NCBI GenBank assembly: GCA_016839635.1
Contig: JAEOTV010000111.1
Coordinates: 27,014-91,013 of the forward strand
Length of the DNA stretch: 64,000 bases
Source: Promethearchaeota archaeon
GTDB lineage: Archaea > Asgardarchaeota > Lokiarchaeia > Sigynarchaeales > SOKP01
Direction: 5' to 3'
Position 1 is the stretch's first letter. Each line of letters opens with the position of its first letter. Position numbers and translations under genes: made by a program. Positions 37,390 through 47,016 of this stretch are shown here, piece by piece. A model generated the notes under the pieces. The model did not search any database. It was not told where the DNA came from and was given only the letters and a program-made list of their open reading frames with translations.

Positions 37390-38373
37390 ATGTCTACAAT
37401 TGCAGAAGATATCCGCAAAAATATGATGGTTCTTTTAAAAGAAGAAGAAGAAAAAACTGATTTAGAAAATCTTGCAGTTTTATCTCGAGTAGGAATGAAA
37501 GTAGCTAGCTCAACTTCTTCAGAATTAGATGCTGATGCAACTTCTGCATCAAGTACAGCATTAATAGATTTAGGATTAAGATTAAACCAAGCAACCGTTC
37601 ATGGTGCTTTAACTGAAATTATCCTGCACAATACATCGGGATATAGTATTTTAATGGCTATTAATGATGAATATATTGTATTTGGAGGACTTTCTCAAAT
37701 TTACAGCATCGGATACTATTTAGGATACTTAAGAGAATTAGCAAGAAAACTAAATAGGCTCATTTCAGGTGATCAAGTAACTGAGATGATGCTCTCCCTC
37801 GAAGATTCTGAAGTAGAAAAGATGAAGAGACAAAAACTAGAAGAGGAAGCTAAACCTATTATAAAACCCTCTCTAAAACAAGATAAAGCTGCTTTAGACG
37901 ACTTGTTAGGATTCTTGGATGAATGGGAAAAAGACGATGAAGAGTTCGAAGAACTTGAGCCAACAACCGAAAGTGGTATTGTTTCAATTCCCAAATCAGT
38001 AGGTTTGGGACTTGAAAAAGAAGTGGAAGCAATCACTGAAACTCAAGCTCCTCATGTAGCGGAAAGTTTATCCACTGATACTCACTTTAAAGTATATGAA
38101 GATGAAGTTCCCCCAGTCCCCCTCGAAGATTATACTCCCATGGAAATTGATGATGAATCCATATCTGAAGAAAAAACCCCTGTTTTAGAAGAATCTGCAC
38201 CAATTGAACAATTACCTTCACTCGATGAATTGCCTTCATTTGAAGAACTGGGACCTCCAGATTTTGAATCTGAAGATAATGCTTCTGAATACGATACTGA
38301 ATTTGTATTAGAAGAAGAGTCAGAGGCACTCGGTTCTGTACTTCGAGATCTTGGATGGGAAGAAGAAGATTAA
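37390..38373 (+). CDS. roadblock/LC7-domain protein with acidic disordered tail
   Basis: 327 residues. Residues 1-125 match a roadblock/LC7 (MglB-like) fold: LENLAVLSRVGMKVASSTSS on the first strand-helix, LGLRLNQATVHGALTEIILH in the middle and GYSILMAINDEYIVFGGLSQ at the dimer strand. After a helix (NRLISGDQVTEMML) comes a tail of about 180 residues rich in Glu, Asp, Pro and Ser, probably disordered, ending LGSVLRDLGWEEED. Roadblock proteins bind small GTPases as dimers. The three GTPases here are candidate partners, by inference. GGTGG gives the ribosome site. Confidence 0.82.
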   Translation: MSTIAEDIRKNMMVLLKEEEEKTDLENLAVLSRVGMKVASSTSSELDADATSASSTALIDLGLRLNQATVHGALTEIILHNTSGYSILMAINDEYIVFGGLSQIYSIGYYLGYLRELARKLNRLISGDQVTEMMLSLEDSEVEKMKRQKLEEEAKPIIKPSLKQDKAALDDLLGFLDEWEKDDEEFEELEPTTESGIVSIPKSVGLGLEKEVEAITETQAPHVAESLSTDTHFKVYEDEVPPVPLEDYTPMEIDDESISEEKTPVLEESAPIEQLPSLDELPSFEELGPPDFESEDNASEYDTEFVLEEESEALGSVLRDLGWEEED

Positions 38374-38505
38374 TTTTTTTTCCTTATTTCATATCCATAT
38401 ATACTAATTCACACAAAATTTAATTCATTTTATTAAACTTTTAAATAATCTTATCTCTAATTTATAACTAAATTTACATTCATAAAGTTAGTCTTAGGTA
38501 TTCGT

Positions 38506-39834
38506 ATGACCGATATTGAAGTAGAAAAAACAGATGGGGGCAGATTAAGAAAATTTGTACTTTTTGGAACACCCAGATTTGGAACTAATATCCTCTTAAC
38601 TATTGTAGATTTTGCATTATTGACACTCTATAGCACTGGTTTTGAATTACCCGCTTGGCAGACTTTCTTAGCTACTAGTTTGGGAAAACTCAGTATCGCG
38701 CTTTCTCAATTTCTTTTAGGATGGTTGAGTGATGCTAAATACACTAAATGGGGAAGAAGAAAGCCTTACCTAATAATATTAAGCCCACTTCTTGGAATAT
38801 CATTTATATTTTTACTTATCCCTAATAGATTTTTATCAATTTCAAATACAACTGCTTTATTCACTTGGTTATTAGTATGGGATTTAATTTTTCAAGCTAG
38901 TTATGGGATGACTACCGTACATAATGCATGGATGGCTGAGCAGTTTAAAGTTGGTGACCGTCCTAAAGCTTCACAATTTATCAACTTATTTATTTATCTC
39001 GGTGCAGGTGTAGGTCAAATTTTTACTCTATTAGTGTTAACAGATTTTGCTTCAAAAGTAGAATCAAATCCTAGCGCCATACCTACTGAATTTTTACTTG
39101 GATTATTAATTTTTGGAATACTTACAATTCAATTATTCTATATAGTTGCTTTATTGATGCCAACAGAACCAAATTATAGAATGGAATCAAATATGATTAG
39201 CAATTTAAAAGCAATTGTAAAAAACAAAAATTATTTATCTTTCAATTTTATGGAAGGATTTGCGAGTATTGCTTGGTCAATTGTTACCCCAACAATGCTA
39301 GCCTTTTTAACTGCTGTTCTAAATTTTTCAGATATGCAATTCATCATTGGAGGTTCGATCATTATTTTCGGTGTTCTATTCTTCCTATATCTTTGGAGAA
39401 AACTTATAGAAAAGCTAGGTAAAAAGAAAAGTCTTTTATTTCTGTTTCTCTTCGCGATAATAGTACTACCTTTTACATTAATAAGTATTATCCCTATGGA
39501 ATCATATCTAATATACGGAATTATTTTTATAATTGGAGTAGTTGCATCTATTGGTGGCTGGAATTTGTTCCCATATATAATATATGCAGATCTCGCAGAA
39601 GATGATGAAAAATCTACTGGAGAATTGAAAGCGGGTTTGTATCGAGGTTTTTCTAGCATAATTCTCAATATTTTTCAAGCTATAGGCTTAGGCTTTTCAG
39701 CACTTATGAGCTTTCTTCTAGGAGATTACTTGTTTTTTATCTGGTGGGGACCTATTTGCTCGTTGATATTAATTGGAGCTTATTTCTATTCCCGAAAGTT
39801 TATCAAAGTTGATTTTGATTGGGAACAAAAATAA
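38506..39834 (+). CDS. MFS_2 / GPH-type sugar-cation symporter-like transporter
   Basis: 442 residues, 12 hydrophobic segments. WLSDAKYTKWGRRKPYLIIL in the first cytosolic loop is the typical GPH/MFS_2 signature (GxxSDxxxTxxGRRxP). AWMAEQFKVGDRPKASQF in the TM4-5 region and YADLAEDDEKSTGE in the sixth loop are also family blocks. It likely moves a sugar, glycoside or lysolipid with a cation. Separate from its neighbours. Confidence 0.87.
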   Translation: MTDIEVEKTDGGRLRKFVLFGTPRFGTNILLTIVDFALLTLYSTGFELPAWQTFLATSLGKLSIALSQFLLGWLSDAKYTKWGRRKPYLIILSPLLGISFIFLLIPNRFLSISNTTALFTWLLVWDLIFQASYGMTTVHNAWMAEQFKVGDRPKASQFINLFIYLGAGVGQIFTLLVLTDFASKVESNPSAIPTEFLLGLLIFGILTIQLFYIVALLMPTEPNYRMESNMISNLKAIVKNKNYLSFNFMEGFASIAWSIVTPTMLAFLTAVLNFSDMQFIIGGSIIIFGVLFFLYLWRKLIEKLGKKKSLLFLFLFAIIVLPFTLISIIPMESYLIYGIIFIIGVVASIGGWNLFPYIIYADLAEDDEKSTGELKAGLYRGFSSIILNIFQAIGLGFSALMSFLLGDYLFFIWWGPICSLILIGAYFYSRKFIKVDFDWEQK

Positions 39835-39905
39835 GAATTCATTTTTTAAAAAAATTGTATAATAAAAAGAGATAAAAAAAATAAATAATATACGCACTTC
39901 TAATT

Positions 39906-40148
39906 TTAATATCTTCTATCTTTTAATATGATCTTCACATTTAAAGCTTCAGGACCTTTTCCATCATTTGAGGTTTTGATTTCAAACTCAACTTCATCTC
40001 CCATATCCAGTTTTCTGAAGCCAGACATGTCCACATTTGAAAAATGGACAAATATATCTTCTTGATCCGCAACACTAATGAAACCAAAGCCTTTTTTTGC
40101 ATCAAACCACTTTACGAACCCTTTTTCCATACTCTTCTTTTTTGCCAT
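39906..40148 (-). CDS. cold-shock domain protein
   Basis: 80 residues, full-length CspA type. FVKWFDAKKGFGFISV carries RNP1 (KGFGFI), and EDIFVHFSNVD carries RNP2 (DIFVHF). GDEVEFEIKTSNDGKGPEAL closes the beta-barrel. It binds single-stranded RNA or DNA as a chaperone. The MAKKKSMEKG leader is basic. Cold-shock proteins are common in bacteria and rare in archaea, so this family was probably acquired by an ancestor. Confidence 0.93.
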   Translation of the reverse strand: MAKKKSMEKGFVKWFDAKKGFGFISVADQEDIFVHFSNVDMSGFRKLDMGDEVEFEIKTSNDGKGPEALNVKIILKDRRY

Positions 40149-40322
40149 TAGTAACTCTCTTATTTTTAATTAAAAAATAAATAAAACACAAACACTCTTG
40201 TTTTATTAACAGCAGTTTTATTAGAATATATTTAAAAATAAATTTTTATTTTAAAATTTTTTTAAAGACTCCTTCTTCTTGGATAAAATCAATAAATAAT
40301 AGTTTACTTAATTTATGTAGGT

Positions 40323-41681
40323 ATGATTTTCGATAAAGTTTTAGAAATTTATCAGAAGTACTATATTTGTATTCATTGTCTTGGTAGAATGTTTTCTCTT
40401 TTAGGTACTAATACAACGAATTTTGAAAGAGGTAATTCTTTACTACTATCAATAACTATGGAAAATCATAAGAATTATCTATCTGGAAATGAGGTTTTTC
40501 GAAATGAAGCAATTAATAATTTATTGTTGTTAGCTAATAATGCGCTTTTTATTCCTGCTCAAAAAGTCTTAGATAATGAGGGCTTAGGAGACGTAAAGCT
40601 CGATTCAAATCAAACTTGTTATTTATGCCATAATATTTTTTCCAATATTGAAAAATATACCAGTAAAGCAATCCAAGTACTTGAAAAAATTGAATTTAAT
40701 AGCTTTTTAATAGGTTCAAAGCCAGATTCTCAAATAGTTAACCAAGAAGATAAATTCAAATCAGAATTCAATCTTTTAGAAGCAGAATCCTTTAAAAGTC
40801 ATTTTAATCGTGTATTAGGAAAAAAATTAACACAGTTTTTAAAGAAATCTCCAGAATTTTCCAATCCTGATGTATTAATGATATATTCTATAGATTATGA
40901 AAAATATTCGGTTGAATTACGATTAAAATCTATCTTCATTTATGGGAGATATAATAAATTAATAAGAGGAATCCCGCAAACACATTGGTTTTGTAGGAAG
41001 TGTATGGGTGCAGGGTGTGAGCTTTGTAATTATACTGGGAAACAATATTTAATGAGTGTAGAGGATTTAATAAGTCCAGAATTTATTAATGAATCAAAAG
41101 CGACTGATTTGAAATTTCACGGTGCTGGAAGAGAAGATATTGATGTAAGAATGTTGGGATCTGGAAGACCTTTTATTCTCGAATTAAGAAATCCTAAAAT
41201 TAGAATTTTAGACTTAGGCAAATTACAAAGGAAAGTCAATAAAAGTAATAAAAGGAAAGTAAGAATTTGTAATCTACATTATAGTAACAAGAAAGAAGTA
41301 ATCAGACTTAAAACGGAAGCTAAAAATACAAAAAAAGTCTATAAAGCTACAGTAAAATCCGAAAGTAAATTAAATAAAGAAAATTTTAACCAAAAAGTAA
41401 TTCTTTTGAAAAATATATTTGAAAATAAGGAAATACATCAAAGAACACCCAATCGAGTGTCTCATCGCCGAAGCGATAAGGTAAGAGATAAATTAATCTT
41501 CAAAATTGAAGGAAAATTGATAAAACCAAATATTTATGAGTTTATTATAGAAACTCAAGGTGGAACTTATATAAAAGAGCTTATCGGTGGCGATGAAGGA
41601 CGCACCACTCCTTCTTTTTCGGAAATTTTTCAAATTCCTTTAAAATGCACAGAATTAGATGTTTTAGAAGTTTCTTCTTAG
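40323..41681 (+). CDS. pus10: tRNA pseudouridine synthase Pus10
   Basis: 452 residues. The N-terminal accessory domain has the zinc cysteines in CIHCLGRMFSLLG and CYLCHNIF, and later CRKCMGAGCELC. The catalytic domain has GAGREDIDVRMLGSGRPFIL, with the catalytic Asp in EDIDVR, and the C-terminal IIETQGGTYIKELIGGDEGR. It makes pseudouridine at tRNA positions 54 and 55. First of the conserved archaeal run pus10-rpl21e-rpoF-DUF655-ksgA-hemK. Confidence 0.93.
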   Translation: MIFDKVLEIYQKYYICIHCLGRMFSLLGTNTTNFERGNSLLLSITMENHKNYLSGNEVFRNEAINNLLLLANNALFIPAQKVLDNEGLGDVKLDSNQTCYLCHNIFSNIEKYTSKAIQVLEKIEFNSFLIGSKPDSQIVNQEDKFKSEFNLLEAESFKSHFNRVLGKKLTQFLKKSPEFSNPDVLMIYSIDYEKYSVELRLKSIFIYGRYNKLIRGIPQTHWFCRKCMGAGCELCNYTGKQYLMSVEDLISPEFINESKATDLKFHGAGREDIDVRMLGSGRPFILELRNPKIRILDLGKLQRKVNKSNKRKVRICNLHYSNKKEVIRLKTEAKNTKKVYKATVKSESKLNKENFNQKVILLKNIFENKEIHQRTPNRVSHRRSDKVRDKLIFKIEGKLIKPNIYEFIIETQGGTYIKELIGGDEGRTTPSFSEIFQIPLKCTELDVLEVSS

Positions 41682-41787
41682 TGTTGATCTTATTCAATTT
41701 TATTTGGCTAAAATCAAAAAATAAATAAATTATAATGCATAATTCTACTAAATCAATTGATTAGTTTTTTATATTGGTATTATTAAA

Positions 41788-41801
41788 GGTGACTAACAAT
41801 C
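41788..41801 (+). promoter_or_regulatory. Shine-Dalgarno and putative AUC start of rpl21e
   Basis: AAAGGTGA spans 41785-41792; its GGTG (41788-41791) is followed by seven bases and then ATC (41799-41801). An in-frame TGA is three codons upstream and no ATG, GTG or TTG lies between. Family alignment puts the initiator Met exactly at this ATC. Confidence 0.75.
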
Positions 41802-42104
41802 GTAAAACACAGAGGCTATAGAAAAAAAACTAGACATAAACACAGGAAAAATGTTCGTGATCGAGGTTTAGGTTCAGTTGAAAAATATTTAATTGATTAT
41901 GATATTGATGATAAAGTAGATATAATAACAGATTCATCTCAACACAAGCGAGGGATGCCGCACAGTCGTTATCATGGGCGTACAGGCACAATTATTGGTC
42001 AAAGGGGACGTTGCTATTTAGTTGAAGTAAAATTAGGAAATTCAAAAAAAACTTTAATCATTGGAAAGGAGCATCTTAGATTAAATTCTGTTTCTGTAAA
42101 ATAA
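41799..42104 (+). CDS. rpl21e: large-subunit ribosomal protein L21e (eL21)
   Basis: 101 residues if begun at the ATC at 41799: (M)VKHRGYRKKTRHKHRK, then KVDIITDSSQHKRGMPHSRY, HGRTGTIIGQRGRCYLVEV and KTLIIGKEHLRLN. These cover the whole L21e family, including the N-terminal basic GYR-x-x-TR block, so the gene is complete and not truncated. Only the start codon is unusual. It binds 23S/5S rRNA. It lies 26 bases before rpoF. Confidence 0.93.
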   Translation: MVKHRGYRKKTRHKHRKNVRDRGLGSVEKYLIDYDIDDKVDIITDSSQHKRGMPHSRYHGRTGTIIGQRGRCYLVEVKLGNSKKTLIIGKEHLRLNSVSVK

Positions 42105-42130
42105 AATTGTAAATAAGGTAATGATTTAGA

Positions 42131-42496
42131 ATGTCTGGCCGAAAAAAAGAAGAAAGGAGTATCTCTCTCCCTGAAGTAAAAGAAATAATGGAAAACTTAA
42201 AAGATCAATTATTAGAAATTGATGCAGATGAAGGAATGTCGCATTTTCAAGAAATTACCTATAATTATGTGAATAAATTTGCGAAATATGATGCTAAAAT
42301 CGCGAAAAAAGTGAAAAAATTATTAATGGATAAGTATGAAATTGAAGAAATTTATGCAATTAACATTATTAACATTGATCCAAAAACAATTTTGGAGCTT
42401 AGAACAATATTAGAAAAAAGTTTTACAGGTAAAACATTAACAGATGATCAATTAGAAGTTATAATTGAGGAAATGGAAGAGCTTAAATCAGCTTAA
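42131..42496 (+). CDS. rpoF: RNA polymerase subunit F (Rpb4 homologue)
   Basis: 121 residues. Subunit F pairs with RpoE to form the stalk of archaeal RNA polymerase. The helical hairpin and HRDC-like region is visible as SLPEVKEIMENLKDQLLEID, HFQEITYNYVNKFAKYDA and KKLLMDKYEIEEIYAINIIN, followed by DPKTILELRTILEKS. Its place directly after rpl21e and before the DUF655 gene is conserved in archaea and supports the call. Confidence 0.9.
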   Translation: MSGRKKEERSISLPEVKEIMENLKDQLLEIDADEGMSHFQEITYNYVNKFAKYDAKIAKKVKKLLMDKYEIEEIYAINIINIDPKTILELRTILEKSFTGKTLTDDQLEVIIEEMEELKSA

Positions 42497-42650
42497 TTAT
42501 AAAATTTTAAATTTAAATTATAAAATTCAAATAAAATTTATAAGTCTGTTTTGTTTTAAATTCAATGAACAATCCCATCTAATTATGTAGTTCATTATAA
42601 ATAAAATTTCGAAATGGTAATCGGAAAAGTTAAAAATAAAATAGTTAGTA

Positions 42651-43295
42651 ATGATGGAAAGAAGAGAGCGATCCAGAGGTCCTCCGCGCAGAAGAGATTA
42701 TCGTGGTGGTCCGAGGAAGAAAAAACAATTTATAAAAAAATTTCGGGAAATTCTTATCTTAGATCTATTAATGCATGGACATCCCGAAGAAGATAAACCT
42801 AGTTGGGCCAAAACGCCTATTGCTCAAGTTCTTACTTTTCCAGATTTCGTCCTTTATGAGGTTAAGGTTAATAAAAATTCCGATATTGAAGTTCAAGAAC
42901 AAAAAACTTATGAAGAATTTTTAAATGAAGATAAATTAAAAGAAGTTTTAAAGAAGATAAACTATGATGATTTAACTAGTACTTCAAAAGCATTAATCCA
43001 GCCAATTCTCGAGAAGGAAGTATTAAAATATGAAGAAGAATTCATATATTTCTTTAATAACTCTACTTCAATAACTCCAAGAATGCATGCCTTAAAATTG
43101 TTACCAGGAATTGGACAAAAGCACATGTGGGAGATTCTTGAAGCAAGAGAGAGACAAAAATTCGGAGCATTTCAAGATATTGCCGATAGAACTAGTATAT
43201 CTAATCCCGCTAAATTGATTGCACAGAGAATAATAAAGGAACTTCAAAGAGATGTAAAATACTATCTCTTTAGCAAGACTCAAAAATATGAATGA
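42651..43295 (+). CDS. DUF655 RNA-binding protein
   Basis: 214 residues (second Met at 42654). A very basic Arg/Gly-rich N-terminus (RRERSRGPPRRRDYRGGPRK) precedes a domain with LDLLMHGHPEED. The C-terminus has a helix-hairpin-helix (HALKLLPGIGQKHMWEILEA), a nucleic-acid-binding unit found in this family. Pairing with rpoF and ksgA is conserved in archaea and suggests a role in rRNA or transcription. The stop overlaps the ksgA start (ATGA), so translation is coupled. Confidence 0.87.
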   Translation: MMERRERSRGPPRRRDYRGGPRKKKQFIKKFREILILDLLMHGHPEEDKPSWAKTPIAQVLTFPDFVLYEVKVNKNSDIEVQEQKTYEEFLNEDKLKEVLKKINYDDLTSTSKALIQPILEKEVLKYEEEFIYFFNNSTSITPRMHALKLLPGIGQKHMWEILEARERQKFGAFQDIADRTSISNPAKLIAQRIIKELQRDVKYYLFSKTQKYE

Positions 43296-44137
43296 ACCAT
43301 ATGAATAGTAGAGAAATACAACTCATTTTACAACAACTGAACATTAAACCTAACAAAAAATTAGGTCAGAATTTTATAACTGATAAAAATATTATAAAAA
43401 AAATTATATCTGTTTCTAAAACATCTCGAGATGATGTTATTTTAGAAATTGGACCTGGATTAGGAAGTATAACTCAAGAATTAGTAAATCTAGTAAAAAA
43501 AATATATGCTATTGAAATAGATCACCAATTATATTTATACTTGAATGATAAATTCTCCATATATGATAATGTAGAAATTATTCATGGGGATATACTCAAA
43601 ATTGATGTCCCTAACCATAATAAAGTTATTTCTAATATTCCTTATACAATAACAGGACCTATATTAGATAAGATATTTTTCAAAATAAATTCACCAATAG
43701 GAATATTAACTATAGAAAAAAGTATCGCTGATCGAATATTTTTATCAGGAGATTATAAAAAATTCTCTCGAATCAGTATTAGCGTGAATTCTTTTATGAA
43801 ACCTGTTTTAAAATCAAATATTCCTAGAAATTGCTTTTACCCTATTCCAAAAATCGAATTATCTCTTATAAAACTTATCCCTAAAAGTAATATTAATCCC
43901 TTCTTCTTAGAAAATAAAGCTTTAGATTTTTTTTTAAAATTTATTGGTGGAATTATGCCTTATAAGAATAGAAATATTGCTAATGCTATTGATCTATTTT
44001 TCAAAACTCAAAAAGATATTCAATATTCAAAAGAAGATATTCTCTCAATTTTAAAAAAAAATAATCAAGAAAATAAAAAAGTATTCAACTATGAAATTGA
44101 CGAGTATACTGAAATTTGCAAATTGTTTTATTCATAA
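43292..44137 (+). CDS. ksgA: 16S rRNA dimethyladenosine transferase (KsgA/Dim1)
   Basis: 281 residues. The AdoMet-binding start is KKLGQNFITDKNIIKKIISV, then ILEIGPGLGSITQELVNLV (motif I), and AIEIDHQLYLYL. KVISNIPYTITGPI is the NIPY catalytic motif IV. It dimethylates two adjacent adenines near the 3' end of 16S rRNA. Starts in the stop of the DUF655 gene. Confidence 0.95.
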   Translation: MNHMNSREIQLILQQLNIKPNKKLGQNFITDKNIIKKIISVSKTSRDDVILEIGPGLGSITQELVNLVKKIYAIEIDHQLYLYLNDKFSIYDNVEIIHGDILKIDVPNHNKVISNIPYTITGPILDKIFFKINSPIGILTIEKSIADRIFLSGDYKKFSRISISVNSFMKPVLKSNIPRNCFYPIPKIELSLIKLIPKSNINPFFLENKALDFFLKFIGGIMPYKNRNIANAIDLFFKTQKDIQYSKEDILSILKKNNQENKKVFNYEIDEYTEICKLFYS

Positions 44138-44163
44138 AAACAAATTTATAGTGGATAAAAATC

Positions 44164-44847
44164 ATGCCAACCTTTCCTGATCCAATAATTAACTGTGATT
44201 CTAAAAATATTTATGCTCCATCTGATGATACTTATCTAATCTTAGATTATTTCAAATCTCATATTAATTCTATATATTTTGATGGTATAAAAGTAAGCAA
44301 GATTAAAAATATCCTTGACTTAGGTACAGGAACCGGAGTAATAGCAATTTTCTTTCAACTAATTAAAATGCAATATCATAATTTTAATCCAAAAATATAT
44401 GCTTCTGATATCTTAGAAGAAGCGATAAATTGTGCAGAATTAAACCAAAGCGTTAATGAAATTGATCATAAAATTATATTCTTACATTCGAATTTGTTTA
44501 ATTCCTTTCCAATAAGCTTAAAGAAATCATTTAATATTATTATTTTCAATCCCCCCTACTTACCTTCCTCTCAATTGATAAACGAAGAAGAAAAAAAAGC
44601 TATTGATTACAGTTGGGATGGTGGGATTAAAGGTTATGAAATTCTTATTAATTTTTTCAAGAATGCGATTTCTTATTTAAATTTGAAAAATGAACATTAC
44701 ATTTATTATATCACTTCTAGTAGAACTAATTTAAAAGCAATAAATAAAGAAATCACTAAATTGGGATATAAAAACGAAATTGTAGACGAAAAACACATCT
44801 TCTTCGAAGATCTATATTTAAATAGAATTATATATAATAAGCACTAA
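44164..44847 (+). CDS. HemK/PrmC-family release-factor methyltransferase (Mtq2-like)
   Basis: 227 residues. NILDLGTGTGVIAIFF is the AdoMet motif I, YASDILEEAINCAELNQSVN follows, and IIFNPPYLPSS is the catalytic NPPY that binds a Gln side chain. In archaea and eukaryotes the substrate is the GGQ glutamine of aRF1/eRF1. Its 3' end overlaps by 4 bases with the convergent NurA gene. Position after ksgA is conserved. Confidence 0.92.
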   Translation: MPTFPDPIINCDSKNIYAPSDDTYLILDYFKSHINSIYFDGIKVSKIKNILDLGTGTGVIAIFFQLIKMQYHNFNPKIYASDILEEAINCAELNQSVNEIDHKIIFLHSNLFNSFPISLKKSFNIIIFNPPYLPSSQLINEEEKKAIDYSWDGGIKGYEILINFFKNAISYLNLKNEHYIYYITSSRTNLKAINKEITKLGYKNEIVDEKHIFFEDLYLNRIIYNKH

Positions 44848-46124
44848 AATGGTCTTCTATTTCGTCTTTTTTCTAATAGAGAAATACCATGGGTATTAAG
44901 AGTCCTTGTCAAATTATTGAGCAATATGTCTACTTCTGCTGGTTTAAAAACAGCTCTTCTATGTGCTTCAATTTGAGGGATTGGTAAACCATAATGTTCA
45001 TTCAAACTTGATATTGGTAATAAAATAGAAGCAATTAAATCTGCTTTCTCTGAAGCCTTTTTAAAAGAGTGTTTCTCATCCATGAAAAACTCAATCCTAC
45101 AAGGAGTATCATATCGAGCAGTTTTTAGATAGAAGGCATAAAAAGAGAGGGGGAAGTAATATGGAATTTCTTTTTTAATTCCTGTATCTCTTATTTTATC
45201 GATTTCTCTTTTACAATTAAAAATACAAGTTCTCTCAGACTTTTTCATTATTCTATTAAATAAGTCTAGGTCACAAAAATAATCCATTACTTTTCGATAA
45301 TCAGCTTTAATGAAATCGGTTAAATTTGAATGACTGGGTTTTAGTAATTGAACAGAATCTTTTAATAGATGGCATAAAGCAGAAGTTCTTGTATCTTTAA
45401 TTGAACCTATTAATAATATCCCTTTTTCTTTACAATTCAAATATAATTTATGATATTCTTTCAATAATCTGTCGTATTTCATAGAGATTTCAGGATCTTT
45501 CGAAAATACTAAATTTATTGGCATTATAACAATCGATCCATCAATTATTATCATATCGATATTAGACGATTTCTCAATCATATCATTTAATAAGTTGATT
45601 TCCATGAACGTCATATCAATGGAGATGTTAGTTTCAACTGTTGTTTCATCTCTATTAATTAAATTGCCTTGAACTAAATAATTATTAAAACCACTATTGT
45701 CGGGGTAATAAGCAATATTTGCAATGTGATTTTTTTTAAAGTAATATTTTACTGCGATAGCTTTTAAGAATGAGAAGTCAACATTCACATATTTCTTCGT
45801 CACAGAACTTCCATCAACACTTACTATATTTAATCCCCTAATATTTGCAGCTTGAACAGACTTCTTTAAAAATCCTTCCTTTATATAAAATTTAGGGAAT
45901 TCTATAAATTGGGAAAAGTCTAAATCATCCAAATTCTTAAGAATTATTTTGATAAAGGAATTTTTTAATTTTTCAATGGCTAAATATTCTTTTGCAATTA
46001 CCCAAAGGTAATTGTGGAGAATTTGCTCTTTTGTTAGACCAATATTATTGATAATCTCATTTTCATGAGTTAAATTTCTAAAATTTGTTTTCCCAGAATT
46101 AATGTTATTATCCCGAATTGTCAT
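44844..46124 (-). CDS. nurA: NurA-domain 5'-3' nuclease
   Basis: 426 residues. NIVSVDGSSVTKKYVNVD carries the first catalytic Asp of NurA, and MIIIDGSIVIMPINLVF the second metal Asp. The C-terminal HYGLPIPQIEAHRRAVFK and the last helix match the family. NurA works with the HerA translocase in end resection. HerA is not in this window. Asgard NurA proteins are often longer than crenarchaeal ones. The gene overlaps the 3' end of the HemK gene. Confidence 0.82.
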   Translation of the reverse strand: MTIRDNNINSGKTNFRNLTHENEIINNIGLTKEQILHNYLWVIAKEYLAIEKLKNSFIKIILKNLDDLDFSQFIEFPKFYIKEGFLKKSVQAANIRGLNIVSVDGSSVTKKYVNVDFSFLKAIAVKYYFKKNHIANIAYYPDNSGFNNYLVQGNLINRDETTVETNISIDMTFMEINLLNDMIEKSSNIDMIIIDGSIVIMPINLVFSKDPEISMKYDRLLKEYHKLYLNCKEKGILLIGSIKDTRTSALCHLLKDSVQLLKPSHSNLTDFIKADYRKVMDYFCDLDLFNRIMKKSERTCIFNCKREIDKIRDTGIKKEIPYYFPLSFYAFYLKTARYDTPCRIEFFMDEKHSFKKASEKADLIASILLPISSLNEHYGLPIPQIEAHRRAVFKPAEVDILLNNLTRTLNTHGISLLEKRRNRRPF

Positions 46125-46209
46125 TAAAAGTACAAATATTAGTATTAATAATAATAATAATGAGATCTATAATTTTTTGATTTTTAAGCAGGATAGAAAG
46201 ATAAGAAAA

Positions 46210-46860
46210 ATGAACAAAATGACTTTACAGTTAGGAGAAAACTCTTGGATTTTAATCGGGTTAATATTTTTTGAGCTTTCTTTTGTATTTTTACCTGCTC
46301 TTATTTTTAGTAAATGTAAGAAGAAGTCATTTTTAAACGAATTAAATGACATAGGTTTTCAAAAGAATGATGATATGTTTATCAAAATAATATCTGGGTT
46401 AAGTTTTGGGACATTGTTTTTCTTTTTCAGTAATTTTATTATCGTTTTATTTAGAGATTTTATCATTAGAAATATATTTGGTACAGAATTTGTTGAGCTT
46501 GCTCAAGAAGGAGCCATAAGCACTGCGCCTATCCAACCTAACCCTATTCAATTAATTATCTTAATAATTTTACAAATAATCATAACTGGACCATGTGAAG
46601 AAGCCTTTTTTAGGGGATTTCTCATTAAGAAGTTTAACACAAAATTAAAACCAATCTATTCAATTTTTATTTCATCTATTTTTTTTACTCTCTATCATGT
46701 TCCGCCTTTTTTAGTTCCTATACCAACAATTGTAACTTTTTTTGGGTATTATTTTAGCTTTGGACTTTTATTATCTTTTATTTTTGTACATTTCAATTAT
46801 TCAATAATACCATGTTCTGTAGCTCATTCATTTTTTAATATTTTATTAATGGTAATTTGA
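46210..46860 (+). CDS. CPBP-family intramembrane metalloprotease
   Basis: 216 residues from the ATG at 46210; a longer frame back to 46102 overlaps the NurA start region and is less likely. About six hydrophobic segments. The catalytic motifs are intact: PCEEAFFRGFL (EExxxR), FFTLYHVPP (FxxxH) and VAHSFFNILL (HxxxN). It probably cleaves within the membrane. Compare the degenerate relative at 35.4 kb. Stop is TGA, showing that UGA still terminates here. Confidence 0.82.
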   Translation: MNKMTLQLGENSWILIGLIFFELSFVFLPALIFSKCKKKSFLNELNDIGFQKNDDMFIKIISGLSFGTLFFFFSNFIIVLFRDFIIRNIFGTEFVELAQEGAISTAPIQPNPIQLIILIILQIIITGPCEEAFFRGFLIKKFNTKLKPIYSIFISSIFFTLYHVPPFLVPIPTIVTFFGYYFSFGLLLSFIFVHFNYSIIPCSVAHSFFNILLMVI

Positions 46861-47016
46861 TTTCTGTTCTTACATGAAATTATATTTTTAAATTAAACAA
46901 AAATTAATTAATATGAGGTATATTAATATTATAAATCAAAATTTAATCCGCCTTTATACTAAGGTTTAATCAATCTTCTTAGCTATCAAATAAAAACCCT
47001 AAAAATAATAAAGTTA

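Noticed and set aside
42614..42796. 60-codon frame ahead of the DUF655 gene
   Set aside because: Out of frame with, and mostly inside, the DUF655 gene; it is an Arg-rich shadow of its basic N-terminus.
46102..46209. Longer N-terminus for the CPBP protease
   Set aside because: It would overlap the start of nurA and adds an atypical Asn-rich stretch before a good ATG at 46210.
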